Source: Porifericola rhodea (GTDB taxonomy: Bacteria > Bacteroidota > Bacteroidia > Cytophagales > Cyclobacteriaceae). Taken from it: a DNA stretch of 64,000 bases. This document shows, piece after piece, positions 23,060 to 31,320 of the stretch; the stretch's first letter is position 1; the number at the start of each line of letters is the position of its first letter. The position numbers and the translations under genes are program-made. The stretch spans positions 4,666,501 through 4,730,500 of the forward strand of contig NZ_CP119421.1 of NCBI RefSeq assembly GCF_030506305.1, written 5' to 3'. The notes beneath the pieces were generated by a model that was not told the DNA's origin, ran no database searches, and worked only from the letters and a program-made list of their open reading frames with translations.

Positions 23060-25543
23060 ATGAACGAACAAGTAACATCAAAACAAAGTCCAGCACTGGA
23101 AAAACTGTCTGGTATTGTAAAAAGAGTGACCTTTCATAGTGCAGAGACAGGTTGGTCTGTGCTGAAGGTAAGCTCTTTCGCAAGGCCGCACGAAGAGATA
23201 GCCGTTACGGTTCATCAGTCTAAAGTTTTTGCCGGAGCCACAATGGACTTCTTTGGTATGTGGGTAAACCATCCGACCTATGGCAGACAGTTTAAAGCCA
23301 GCAGAGTAGAAGAAAGAAAACCAGCTACCGCCCATGCACTGGAGAAATATCTGGGTTCTGGACTAATTAAAGGAGTCGGCCCCAAAACGGCACGTAAAAT
23401 TGTTAAGTACTTTGGTAAAGATACGCTGGATGTATTTGAACATGATATAGACAGGCTTACCGAAGTGCCGGGTATTGCCCAAAGAAAATTATCCTCTATA
23501 CAATCAGCCTGGACAGAACATCAGGAAATCAGAGAGGTCATGATGTTTTTGCAGTCGCACGGTATTAGTACCCTCTTCGCTGTTAAAATCTACAAAACTT
23601 ATGGTCAGCAGGCCATTTCCATAGTTCAGCAAAATCCTTATCGTCTGGCACATGATATTTTTGGCATTGGTTTTATGAGTGCAGATAGAGTTGCTCTGAG
23701 CCTGGGGTTAGCAAAAGACTCTTCGGCAAGAGTACAGGCTGGTATTGCTTACGAACTCCAAAATGCCAGAGAAGAAGGCCATTGCTACCTTACTCGTGAG
23801 CAGATTACTACACAAACCATTGCTCTACTAGGTCTGGAAAAAGAAGAAAGAATAGCAGAGGAACTTAAGCTCATGGAAGATACTGATGAGCTAAAAACCA
23901 GACTTCTACCTACAGATGAGGGGGAGCAAACTGTATACTATGCTCATTCCCTATATTTTGATGAAGCCTATCTGGCCAAGAAGAGTCACATTATGGCTCA
24001 TGAGAAATTTACTGTTGACGAACATAAAGTACAGCAGTGGATAGCCCGCTATTGCGAACATCATGAACTTACTTTAAGCGATGAACAACAACTATCTGTC
24101 AAGCAGGTAATTGGCAGAGGTTTATGCATACTAACCGGCGGACCGGGATGTGGTAAAACAACAACCACCAAAGTAATAGTAGCACTGCTCAAAGCCATGG
24201 GTAAAGAAGTGTTGCTGGCTGCTCCTACCGGGCGAGCTGCCCAGCGTATGAGCGAGGTGATTGGCGACGAAGCCAAAACTATTCACCGGCTTTTGGAATG
24301 GGACCCTATGAAAGGTGGCTTTAAACGTAATGAAGAAAATACTCTGGATTGTGACTTTATAATTGTAGATGAGTCATCTATGTTGGATGTACATCTTGCA
24401 GCCTCTCTCCTCAGGGCAGTACCTCAAAACTCACAGCTACTCTTAATTGGCGATGCCGACCAGTTGCCTTCGGTGGGTGCAGGTAATGTGTTTAAAGACC
24501 TGATTGCTTCAGAAAAAGTAGTCTGTGCCCGACTCACTCAGGTGTTCCGGCAGGCTGCTCAATCCAAAATTATCCAGTACGCTCACCAGATAAACCAGGG
24601 CAAGTTACCAGATATAGCCACTCCTTTTAAGAATCCCAGGCTTTGGAAGGAAGGAGAAGATTGCCTCTTTATTGACTCTGAAGAAGCAACTAAAGAGCAG
24701 CTTCGCTTTATCCTGAAAGTAAAAAAATACACCGAGCGTACCGAAGATGAATATTCTCTGGCAGCTGAACCACTGGAAAGTTATGAGATGTTTAAAGATC
24801 AATTGGTCATCCCTGACAAATTCTCGCATGTAAATTTGGATAAATTACTTGAGGCTAATACCCATACCAATGAGCTCAAAGAAGTGCTGCGCAGGGTATC
24901 TCCCTGGTCTTCTCTGCATTGGGGGTTTTCTGCCAGCGATATGATAGAGCGATTGTATCGTGAGATTATCCCTAAATATGTAGGTCCGGAAGCAGAAATA
25001 CAAATTCTCAGTCCTATGAGTAAAGGTAGCCTGGGAACCCACAAACTTAATGAAATGGTGCAGGAATCAGTTAACCCCGAAAGTTCAGAAAAAGCACAGA
25101 TAGAATTTGGAGGGAGGATTTTCAGAGAAGGTGATCGTGTTATTCAGCGTAAGAACAATTACGACCTTAATGTTTTTAACGGAGATATAGGGAAGATTAC
25201 AGCTATAGATAGCTCAGATATGAGTTGCCTGGTACAGTTTGGTGGCGGTGATGATGAAAAAGATGTTACCTATGATAAATCTCAGCTGACAGAACTGGAT
25301 TTAGCTTATGCAATTACTATCCATAAGTCGCAGGGAAGTGAGTTTGGTGTGGTAATCATCCCTCTACTGACTCAGCATTACAATATGCTTTTCCGAAACC
25401 TGATCTATACCGGACTTACCCGTGCTAAAAAAATGGCGGTCTTTGTAGGAAGCCGCAGAGCTCTACGTAGAGCGGTACAACAGCAAAATAGTGCTCAAAG
25501 GCAAACCGCTTTACAATGGCTGATTCAACATGCTGAAGCCTGA
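23060..25543 (+). CDS. recD2: RecD2-type SF1B DNA helicase
   Basis: An 827-residue 5'-3' SF1B helicase of the RecD2 family (RecD-like without RecBC), used in DNA repair and replication-fork maintenance. The N-terminal OB-like part ('LSGIVKRVTFHSAETGWSVL') and helix-hairpin-helix segment ('GLIKGVGPKTARKIVKYF', 'LTEVPGIAQRKL') precede the motor. Walker A is 'LTGGPGCGKTTTTK' (about residue 360), Walker B 'FIIVDESSMLDV' (about 435), motif III 'LLIGDADQLPSVGAGNVF', and motif VI 'YAITIHKSQGSEFGVVIIPL' (about 753). A TTG codon at 23054 opens the frame, but ATG at 23060 is used. Between residues 530 and 640 it has a longer insertion than standard RecD2. Confidence 0.93.
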   Translation: MNEQVTSKQSPALEKLSGIVKRVTFHSAETGWSVLKVSSFARPHEEIAVTVHQSKVFAGATMDFFGMWVNHPTYGRQFKASRVEERKPATAHALEKYLGSGLIKGVGPKTARKIVKYFGKDTLDVFEHDIDRLTEVPGIAQRKLSSIQSAWTEHQEIREVMMFLQSHGISTLFAVKIYKTYGQQAISIVQQNPYRLAHDIFGIGFMSADRVALSLGLAKDSSARVQAGIAYELQNAREEGHCYLTREQITTQTIALLGLEKEERIAEELKLMEDTDELKTRLLPTDEGEQTVYYAHSLYFDEAYLAKKSHIMAHEKFTVDEHKVQQWIARYCEHHELTLSDEQQLSVKQVIGRGLCILTGGPGCGKTTTTKVIVALLKAMGKEVLLAAPTGRAAQRMSEVIGDEAKTIHRLLEWDPMKGGFKRNEENTLDCDFIIVDESSMLDVHLAASLLRAVPQNSQLLLIGDADQLPSVGAGNVFKDLIASEKVVCARLTQVFRQAAQSKIIQYAHQINQGKLPDIATPFKNPRLWKEGEDCLFIDSEEATKEQLRFILKVKKYTERTEDEYSLAAEPLESYEMFKDQLVIPDKFSHVNLDKLLEANTHTNELKEVLRRVSPWSSLHWGFSASDMIERLYREIIPKYVGPEAEIQILSPMSKGSLGTHKLNEMVQESVNPESSEKAQIEFGGRIFREGDRVIQRKNNYDLNVFNGDIGKITAIDSSDMSCLVQFGGGDDEKDVTYDKSQLTELDLAYAITIHKSQGSEFGVVIIPLLTQHYNMLFRNLIYTGLTRAKKMAVFVGSRRALRRAVQQQNSAQRQTALQWLIQHAEA

Positions 25544-25685
25544 AAGTGAATTGAACACTTGCCTAAAGCTGTGTAAACCACTAAACAAGCCCCCTGAACC
25601 ATTCAACTCAGTGGACTTAGATTTTTTAAGATTCCGGGAGGGTACGTAAATTTTGTGATAATTTTATCCCCCCTTCAACTTTTCA

Positions 25686-27167
25686 TCAATACCTGGCGGG
25701 TTTTCTGTTTTGTGGCAAAGTGGCTTTTATAAACTCTCTAATATCTTCGTTAGCCTTTTGCAGATCTTCCTGACGGAGATACATCATATGTCCGCTACGA
25801 TATCCTTTAAAACTCAGGCGATCTTTCATTCTACCACTAGGATCCAGATGCCACATAGTGTACTTGGCATCAAAATATGTGGTAGCACCATCAAAATAAC
25901 CTGATTGTACCATCACATTCAGATAAGGATTTTGTGCCATCGCTTGTCGTAAGTTCTCCCCTGTATCATCATTGCTTCTGTCCCAGGGGTGTACCGGACC
26001 AAACATATTGTATTTAATATCAGTCTGATAATTAAGCTGGTTTCTAAAATAATAATTGATAGCCGGGGTAAATGAATGTAGCCACGAGGTCAGCTCTGCA
26101 TTATAATCAGGACGATCACCTGCCAGCTGTCGGTCTATACCCAGGTAACGAGAATCTAATCTTCCTACGGTATACCCTCCCCTTTCTCTCATCAGGGCTT
26201 TCCAGAAGTACGCATTAGGTACATCCAAATTATGATCCAATATCTCTTTTTCTTTTAAGCCGGAGTACTCTGCCATTTTTGCTGCCATCGCCTTTCTTTC
26301 TTCTTCTTCAATAAACCCGCCTTTAGCCATCGCAGGAATCAGCTCATTGATAGTGAATGCTTCTACCTCTGGTAAAAATTCATCAAGATCTTTTTGCTGG
26401 TGCTGTATAGGTAAAGCTTTCTGATACCAGGCCGCCGCGGCAAAATAAGGTAAGCGGTTAGCTGCTTCTACCGGACCACTTCTCTCTATCCCCAAGCCCG
26501 TGGGTGACACTAAAATTACTCCATTAAGATACATCCACTGCGTATTTTGTAGCTCCAGAGCCAGACCAGACACACGAGTTGTTCCATAGCTCTCGCCTAT
26601 CAGGTATTTAGGAGAAGGCCAGCGGTTAGCGCGGTTTACAAATGTGTTCAACCATTCTGCGAGGTAAGCTACGTCCGCATTAACTCCGAAAAAAGTACTG
26701 CGCTCAGTATCTTCATCTAAGATGCGAGAATAACCCGTATTTACCGGATTTACATAAACAATGTCAGCTACATCCAGTATTGAGTACGGATTTTCACGTA
26801 TGCCATAAGGCTGTACAGGGTAGCCTTCATCATCAATTTCCAGTATACGCGGACCTGTGTAGGCTATGTGCATCCATACCGATGCTGAACCCGGCCCACC
26901 ATTAAATGATATCACTAGTGGCCGCGAGGCTCTATCCTGCACATCATTTCTTTCATAAAAAGTATAAAATAAGGCGGCAATAGGTTCACCCTCATCATTC
27001 CATACCGGCTGGGTACCAGTTGTTGCTGTGTAAGAAATTTTTTGTCCTTTTATACTCACCTCATGGGTAGTAGAGATGGTAGAATCCGCAGCTAATGTCC
27101 TTTTCTGAGCATAGGCCTGACATAGGCATAGTGCAAATGCACATAGCATGGCTAAGGTTAGTCTCAT
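25686..27167 (-). CDS. secreted serine carboxypeptidase (peptidase family S10)
   Basis: A 493-residue exported peptidase with a cleavable signal peptide (MRLTLAMLCAFALCLCQAYA). The S10 alpha/beta-hydrolase fold is clear: oxyanion-region 'PLVISFNGGPGSASVWMHIA', the nucleophile Ser in 'KYLIGESYGTTRVSGLALEL' (about residue 190), 'DIVYVNPVNTGYS', and the terminal His in 'GYRSGHMMYL'. It should remove C-terminal residues from peptides in the periplasm or outside. Bacterial S10 enzymes of this type occur in Cytophagales and Xanthomonas. It is a single gene with a possible -7 element at 27210. Confidence 0.92.
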   Translation of the reverse strand: MRLTLAMLCAFALCLCQAYAQKRTLAADSTISTTHEVSIKGQKISYTATTGTQPVWNDEGEPIAALFYTFYERNDVQDRASRPLVISFNGGPGSASVWMHIAYTGPRILEIDDEGYPVQPYGIRENPYSILDVADIVYVNPVNTGYSRILDEDTERSTFFGVNADVAYLAEWLNTFVNRANRWPSPKYLIGESYGTTRVSGLALELQNTQWMYLNGVILVSPTGLGIERSGPVEAANRLPYFAAAAWYQKALPIQHQQKDLDEFLPEVEAFTINELIPAMAKGGFIEEEERKAMAAKMAEYSGLKEKEILDHNLDVPNAYFWKALMRERGGYTVGRLDSRYLGIDRQLAGDRPDYNAELTSWLHSFTPAINYYFRNQLNYQTDIKYNMFGPVHPWDRSNDDTGENLRQAMAQNPYLNVMVQSGYFDGATTYFDAKYTMWHLDPSGRMKDRLSFKGYRSGHMMYLRQEDLQKANEDIREFIKATLPQNRKPARY

Positions 27168-27209
27168 AATATTGATCTGAATGGTTTAGTAGATATTAGA
27201 ACAGAAAGG

Positions 27210-27217
27210 CAAAAGTA
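27210..27217 (-). promoter_or_regulatory. candidate -7 promoter element for the S10 peptidase gene
   Basis: The minus strand reads TACTTTTG (TAnnTTTG), 43 bp before the ATG at 27167. A -33 TTTG is not evident. Confidence 0.3.
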
Positions 27218-27309
27218 AACCTTTTACTTCACTAGCGAAGATAAGCATTGGCTTGAAGCATACAAGAGATAGGCTGATAAATGAAGGCTGCTAAGAATAT
27301 ATTATGTAC

Positions 27310-28062
27310 TTACACTTTATAAATCATGACCGGGAAGTCAAGACGCTTGCTCAACTCAATAGCTGGTCCATAAAACGAACGCATAACACCAAAAAACTTA
27401 TCTTTTACCATAAGTACGAGCATATCAGGTTTGCGCATTTGGCTTAGTTTTTCAGGATACAATCTTATGGGGCCCTTAAAAGACTTTAAGTCCGCCTCAG
27501 GATGAGAGGCAGGCATATTAAATAATGATTCGCTTAAATCACTGAAATCAAGCATTTCGTAGGAGGCAGAAAATATAGTGGCCAGGTTATGGGCATGTCG
27601 GGGCGTATGTTCGCGCTCTTTCTCGTTCAGGTCTCCTACTACCAGCAAATGATTTACGGGTTTAAACTCCACCTGATGAGGAAGCAGTATTAAGGGACAA
27701 TAAATTCTATCAATAAAGCTATAGAGATGCTCAACCTGAGACTTATCCATAAGGTAGAGGTCAGGAAGGTAAATAGTAAGAGTTTCATCAGCACGATCAC
27801 AGCTTGTGGTTTCGCATGAGACCAGCCGATAGTCTACATTAGCACTGTCCAGATAAGATTGCTTAACATACTGAAAAGCATCTTTTATAGGATTAGCTTC
27901 GCGTAAATCTTCCGCCCCCGCCAATTCGGTATCGCTTTGATAACACAGGCCTACTGTCAATTTAGCTTTGAGGGTATCACTGAGTTGTACGGCATAGCTT
28001 AGTACGCTATCAGAATTGCAGTTGGCCTGCTTGGCAAGCACTATATTTTTAACAGTTTCCAT
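27310..28062 (-). CDS. divergent universal stress protein (UspA-like fold)
   Basis: A 250-residue protein with two UspA-like halves. The N-terminal strand 'KNIVLAKQANCNSDSVLSYA' and the second-half 'VNHLLVVGDLNEKEREHTPR' and 'PDMLVLMVKDKFFGVMRSFY' followed by 'LDFPVMIYKV' follow the Usp fold. The ATP-binding G-2x-G-9x-G(S/T) motif is not recognisable in either half, so nucleotide binding is doubtful. The middle is Cys-containing ('SCETTSCDRAD'). It is a single gene; a near-perfect 23-bp palindrome lies 89-111 bp upstream of its start. Confidence 0.7.
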   Translation of the reverse strand: METVKNIVLAKQANCNSDSVLSYAVQLSDTLKAKLTVGLCYQSDTELAGAEDLREANPIKDAFQYVKQSYLDSANVDYRLVSCETTSCDRADETLTIYLPDLYLMDKSQVEHLYSFIDRIYCPLILLPHQVEFKPVNHLLVVGDLNEKEREHTPRHAHNLATIFSASYEMLDFSDLSESLFNMPASHPEADLKSFKGPIRLYPEKLSQMRKPDMLVLMVKDKFFGVMRSFYGPAIELSKRLDFPVMIYKV

Positions 28063-28352
28063 AATGAAAAAATTAAGCGAAATGGCTATTACTGAATTGA
28101 GTACATGCTCTGATAAAAGCCTTTTGCACAGGTATTTTTTAAAAAATAAGGCTCTAGCATATTATGCTATAGCGTTACAAGTTTAAATAAATTAAACTAA
28201 TTACAATCTATTTGGTAGTCATTAAAATTTTAAAAAATTAAACCGATTTATTAAGGCTTATTTTTAAGATATGTAAAACTGTAAATTTTAGCAAAGAATT
28301 TTAGTAAAGTAGGCAGAAAAAAGAATTAGCTTATGTACTAATTGAAGAAAAT
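28063..28352. other. gene-free intergenic region between usp and the feo terminator
   Basis: About 290 bp of very AT-rich DNA without a credible ORF. It should hold the promoter of the usp gene. The only structure seen is the inverted repeat at 28151-28173. Confidence 0.5.
28151..28173. promoter_or_regulatory. 23-bp near-perfect palindrome upstream of usp
   Basis: GCTCTAGCATATTATGCTATAGC has arms that match over 10 of 11 positions around a single central T. The one-base centre argues against an RNA hairpin and for a dimeric-protein operator. It lies 89 bp from the usp start codon. Confidence 0.45.
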
Positions 28353-28390
28353 AAAAAAACCTTCCCGGCTTTTTAGCATTAGGGAAGGTA
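28353..28390 (-). terminator. intrinsic terminator of the feo operon
   Basis: ACCTTCCC (28359-28366) pairs with GGGAAGGT (28382-28389) in an 8-bp stem with a 15-nt loop; on the minus strand it is followed by seven T. It lies about 36 bp after the stop of the Cys-rich gene. Confidence 0.8.
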
Positions 28391-28425
28391 AAACTTTAAT
28401 AGTATTAGTGGCTTATGCTGCTCAA

Positions 28426-28617
28426 TCAGGCGTGTGTATAACTTTCAGATTTTTGTTTGGCTTTAATCTGTTGCTGAATTTTGTTAAAATCAACCGCACC
28501 GCAGCTACCACAGCCCTTCGGGCAACTTTCTTTTGTAGTAAAACTACGATATAGCAATCGCCCCAGGTAAAAAAGGGCTACTGCAAAAATTGAAAAAAGT
28601 ATTATTTCCTGAATCAT
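28426..28617 (-). CDS. FeoB-associated Cys-rich membrane protein
   Basis: A 63-residue protein with one N-terminal membrane helix ('IILFSIFAVALFYLGRLLY') and a Cys cluster 'KESCPKGCGSCGAVDF', matching the FeoB_associated small protein family. It is the last gene of feoA-feoB-this gene, 20 bp after feoB. Its role in ferrous iron transport is inferred from position; related FeoC-like or Cys-rich proteins are thought to modulate the FeoB channel. Confidence 0.85.
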   Translation of the reverse strand: MIQEIILFSIFAVALFYLGRLLYRSFTTKESCPKGCGSCGAVDFNKIQQQIKAKQKSESYTHA

Positions 28618-28637
28618 AATTCTTAAGTCTTATTTTT

Positions 28638-30794
28638 TTAAGAAAATAGCTGATATACAATCAGTGCAGAAACATAGGCCAATGCAGTCATGTATATCGT
28701 TTGTATAACAGGCCACTTCCACCCTTTTGTTTCACGATAGACTACAGCAATGGTGCTCATGCACTGCATTGCAAAAGCATAGAATACCAAAAGTGAGAAC
28801 GCTACGGCAGGGCGAAACACCTGCTGACCTGTATCAGGATTACGTTCAGAGCGCATACGCCCTATTATTGTACTTTCATCATCAAAATCTTCGCCTACGC
28901 TATACAGAGTTGCCATAGTTCCTACAAACACCTCCCGCGCAGCAAAGGATGAAATAAGCGCAATGCCTATCTTCCAGTCATAACCTAAAGGTGCAATGGC
29001 TGGTTCAATCATTTTTCCAAATTTTCCTGCGTAGGAATTTTCCAGTTTAGAAGCAGATATTGCGATATCTAAATTTTCTGCAAATGTGGGATCGTCAGAG
29101 TTCTCTGCCTGCTCTCGGAGTTGTTGTTCAGCCAGAGCAATATCATCGCCTGGCCCGTAAGAGGCTAACACCCAAAGAACGATAGAAACTGCCAGTATAA
29201 CTTTACCTGCTTCCAGCACAAATGTTTTTGACTTCTCAAAAACAGTGATACCAACGTTTTTCCATCTGGGCCAGCGGTAAGCAGGCATTTCCATAATCAG
29301 GAAACTTCTTTCTTTGGTCTTTACGATTAACTTCATTGCCCAGGCAGAACCTAGCGCAGCTACAAAGCCTAGCAGATACATGCCCATCAAAACAATACCC
29401 TGCAAACTGATGAATCCCCATACAAATTGCTCGGGCACTACCAGGGCGATCAGTACCGTGTATACAGGCAAACGGGCTGAACAGCTCATGAGCGGGGTTA
29501 CCATAATGGTAATTAGTCTATCTTTCCAGCTGTCAATGCTTCGGGTAGCCATAATTGCCGGTATGGCACATGCCAACCCTGAGATCAGCGGCACTACGCT
29601 TCTGCCATTTAGCCCTACCTTACGCATCACTTTATCCATCAAAAACACTACCCTAGACATATAACCCGACTCTTCCAGCAAGGCAATGAAAGCAAAAAGT
29701 ATTGCAATCTGCGGCACAAAGATGACGATACCCCCTATACCGGGTACGATACCCTCTGATAATAAACTGGTGAGTACTCCTTCTGGAAGGCTGTCCTGAA
29801 TCCAGCCACTTATTTCTGCAAAGAGGTAGTCAATAATGTCCATAGGCACACTGGCCCATGCAAAGATTGCCTGAAAGATGAGGAAGAGTATTCCAAAAAA
29901 AATCAAGTATCCAAATACCTTATGAGTCAGTACACTGTCCAAACGATCGGACAAGGATTGTTTTTCATCTTTTGGGCTACTTATGGCATCCTGAAGGATT
30001 TGCTGGATCTGGCGGTAGCGTTCTGTGGTCTCCTCTATTTGCAGCTTATTAGCATCAAAGTTGAACGCAGATCGCATATTAAGCAACTGCTCCTTTTGGT
30101 TGTCATTTATAAATCTCAGGCGGTCAGCACTTTGCAGCCACTGATAGGCTTCATAAGTATTTTCCAGCTTGTACATCTGCTTTACCTCAGCAATTGCTTC
30201 ATGCGCGAGGGAATGTACGTCCATAAAACACTCCTCAGGAAGCTCTAAAGGTGAGCTTAGCACTTTTTTCAGATCATCCAGGCCCTCGCCATTGCGAGCG
30301 TTCATACTTACTACTGGCACATTACCCAGGCGTCTGCTTAATAAGTTGAGATCTACATTTACTCCTTTTTTGCGTGCTATATCTGCCATATTTAGCACCA
30401 ATACAGAGGGAATAGCCAAATCCCTGATCTGAGTAAAAAGCAATAAGTTTCTCTCCAGATTGTTCATATCGGCAATTACCACTGCTACATCTGGTCTCTG
30501 CTCCCGATCAGGGTGCATTAGTACATCCAATACTACCTTTTCGTCAGCTGAACGGGGGTACAAGCTATATGTGCCAGGCAGGTCTATCACCTCAGCACTG
30601 CTTTTGTCTGCAAGCCTTGTCTTCCCACTTTTCTTGTCTACTGTTACTCCGGGGTAGTTGCCTACCTTTTGATTAAGGCCGGTCAGTAAATTAAAAATGG
30701 TAGACTTACCCGAATTGGGATTACCTACCAGAGCTACAGTCAGATTTGTTTTCAATGATGGACTAGGTCGTAATATATCCGTAGGATTATTCAT
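28638..30794 (-). CDS. feoB: ferrous iron transporter FeoB
   Basis: A full-length 718-residue FeoB, an inner-membrane Fe(II) transporter with a cytosolic G-protein domain. G1 is 'VALVGNPNSGKSTIFNLLTG', the G2/G3 region 'NYPGVTVDKKSG' and 'AEVIDLPGTYSLYPRSADE', G4 'LVLNMADIARKKG'. The membrane part has two Gate regions: 'PGIGGIVIFVPQIAILFAFIALLEESGYMSR' type sequence (about residue 350) and the conserved 'SFAAREVFVGTMATLY' near the end. It overlaps feoA by 4 bp, so the two are translationally coupled. Confidence 0.97.
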   Translation of the reverse strand: MNNPTDILRPSPSLKTNLTVALVGNPNSGKSTIFNLLTGLNQKVGNYPGVTVDKKSGKTRLADKSSAEVIDLPGTYSLYPRSADEKVVLDVLMHPDREQRPDVAVVIADMNNLERNLLLFTQIRDLAIPSVLVLNMADIARKKGVNVDLNLLSRRLGNVPVVSMNARNGEGLDDLKKVLSSPLELPEECFMDVHSLAHEAIAEVKQMYKLENTYEAYQWLQSADRLRFINDNQKEQLLNMRSAFNFDANKLQIEETTERYRQIQQILQDAISSPKDEKQSLSDRLDSVLTHKVFGYLIFFGILFLIFQAIFAWASVPMDIIDYLFAEISGWIQDSLPEGVLTSLLSEGIVPGIGGIVIFVPQIAILFAFIALLEESGYMSRVVFLMDKVMRKVGLNGRSVVPLISGLACAIPAIMATRSIDSWKDRLITIMVTPLMSCSARLPVYTVLIALVVPEQFVWGFISLQGIVLMGMYLLGFVAALGSAWAMKLIVKTKERSFLIMEMPAYRWPRWKNVGITVFEKSKTFVLEAGKVILAVSIVLWVLASYGPGDDIALAEQQLREQAENSDDPTFAENLDIAISASKLENSYAGKFGKMIEPAIAPLGYDWKIGIALISSFAAREVFVGTMATLYSVGEDFDDESTIIGRMRSERNPDTGQQVFRPAVAFSLLVFYAFAMQCMSTIAVVYRETKGWKWPVIQTIYMTALAYVSALIVYQLFS

Positions 30795-31009
30795 ATAATT
30801 TCTACTAAGCTGGCTTCATCAATTCTTAAGGATAAGTTGTAGCCCGAAATTCTCACTGAGATAGGATCGCCAAAAGGGGCGCAAAAATTATAGACAACTT
30901 CTTTACCAGGCAGCAGCCCCATTTCCAACAGCTTGATTGTCAGAGAAGATGTTTTTATATTTTGAATAGTGGCTTTTTGGCCGGGTTTTAATTGATCCAG
31001 AGTTTTCAT
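30791..31009 (-). CDS. feoA: FeoA, SH3-like partner of FeoB
   Basis: A 72-residue SH3-like FeoA protein ('MKTLDQLKPGQKATIQNIKT', 'KLLEMGLLPGKEVVYNFCAPFGDPI', 'LSLRIDEASLVEII'), cytosolic partner needed for ferrous iron uptake by FeoB in several bacteria. It is the first gene of the feo operon. The upstream region holds a TTAGA-N5-TCTAA repeat at 31060 and a Crp/Fnr-like site at 31157, consistent with iron- and oxygen-linked control. Confidence 0.95.
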   Translation of the reverse strand: MKTLDQLKPGQKATIQNIKTSSLTIKLLEMGLLPGKEVVYNFCAPFGDPISVRISGYNLSLRIDEASLVEII

Positions 31010-31059
31010 TTACCGCGTTTAGGCTTCTTTCACGTTGAATGGCGCAATTTAACAGTTAT

Positions 31060-31074
31060 TTAGATAGGTTCTAA
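31060..31074. promoter_or_regulatory. TTAGA-N5-TCTAA inverted repeat upstream of feoA
   Basis: A perfect 5-bp inverted repeat with a 5-bp spacer (TTAGATAGGTTCTAA) 51 bp upstream of feoA. It vaguely resembles DtxR/IdeR-type iron boxes (TTAGGTTAG...). It could be the metal-regulator site of the operon, but it is short and AT-rich. Confidence 0.3.
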
Positions 31075-31156
31075 TTTAACAAAAGAAAAAAAGCGCCAAG
31101 AGTTTCACTATTGCACATTATTTCTGCAAAGATGAGCTAGTCTATACCAACTTACT

Positions 31157-31170
31157 ATGACTAAAATCAT
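31157..31170. promoter_or_regulatory. Crp/Fnr-like site in the feoA upstream region
   Basis: ATGACTAAAATCAT contains TGAC-N4-ATCA, close to the Fnr consensus TTGAT-N4-ATCAA. It lies 148 bp upstream of feoA and 151 bp upstream of the divergent BNR gene. Near-identical sites occur at 43258 and 46349. Confidence 0.4.
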
Positions 31171-31320
31171 CTAGCTGCTTGTTCTATTGCTTGCGAATTG
31201 AATAAGTAGCTAGCTTACCAATTTAGCCTTAAATGTAAAATTATGTCACAACTCTCACATGAGTCTATTTTTATACTAACTTCAAACTCACTGCTAATAC
31301 AACAACCTAAAACTCTTTTC

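Noticed and set aside
29314-30657. Plus-strand ORFs opposite feoB
   Set aside because: feoB is complete and canonical on the minus strand; the opposite frames have no features.
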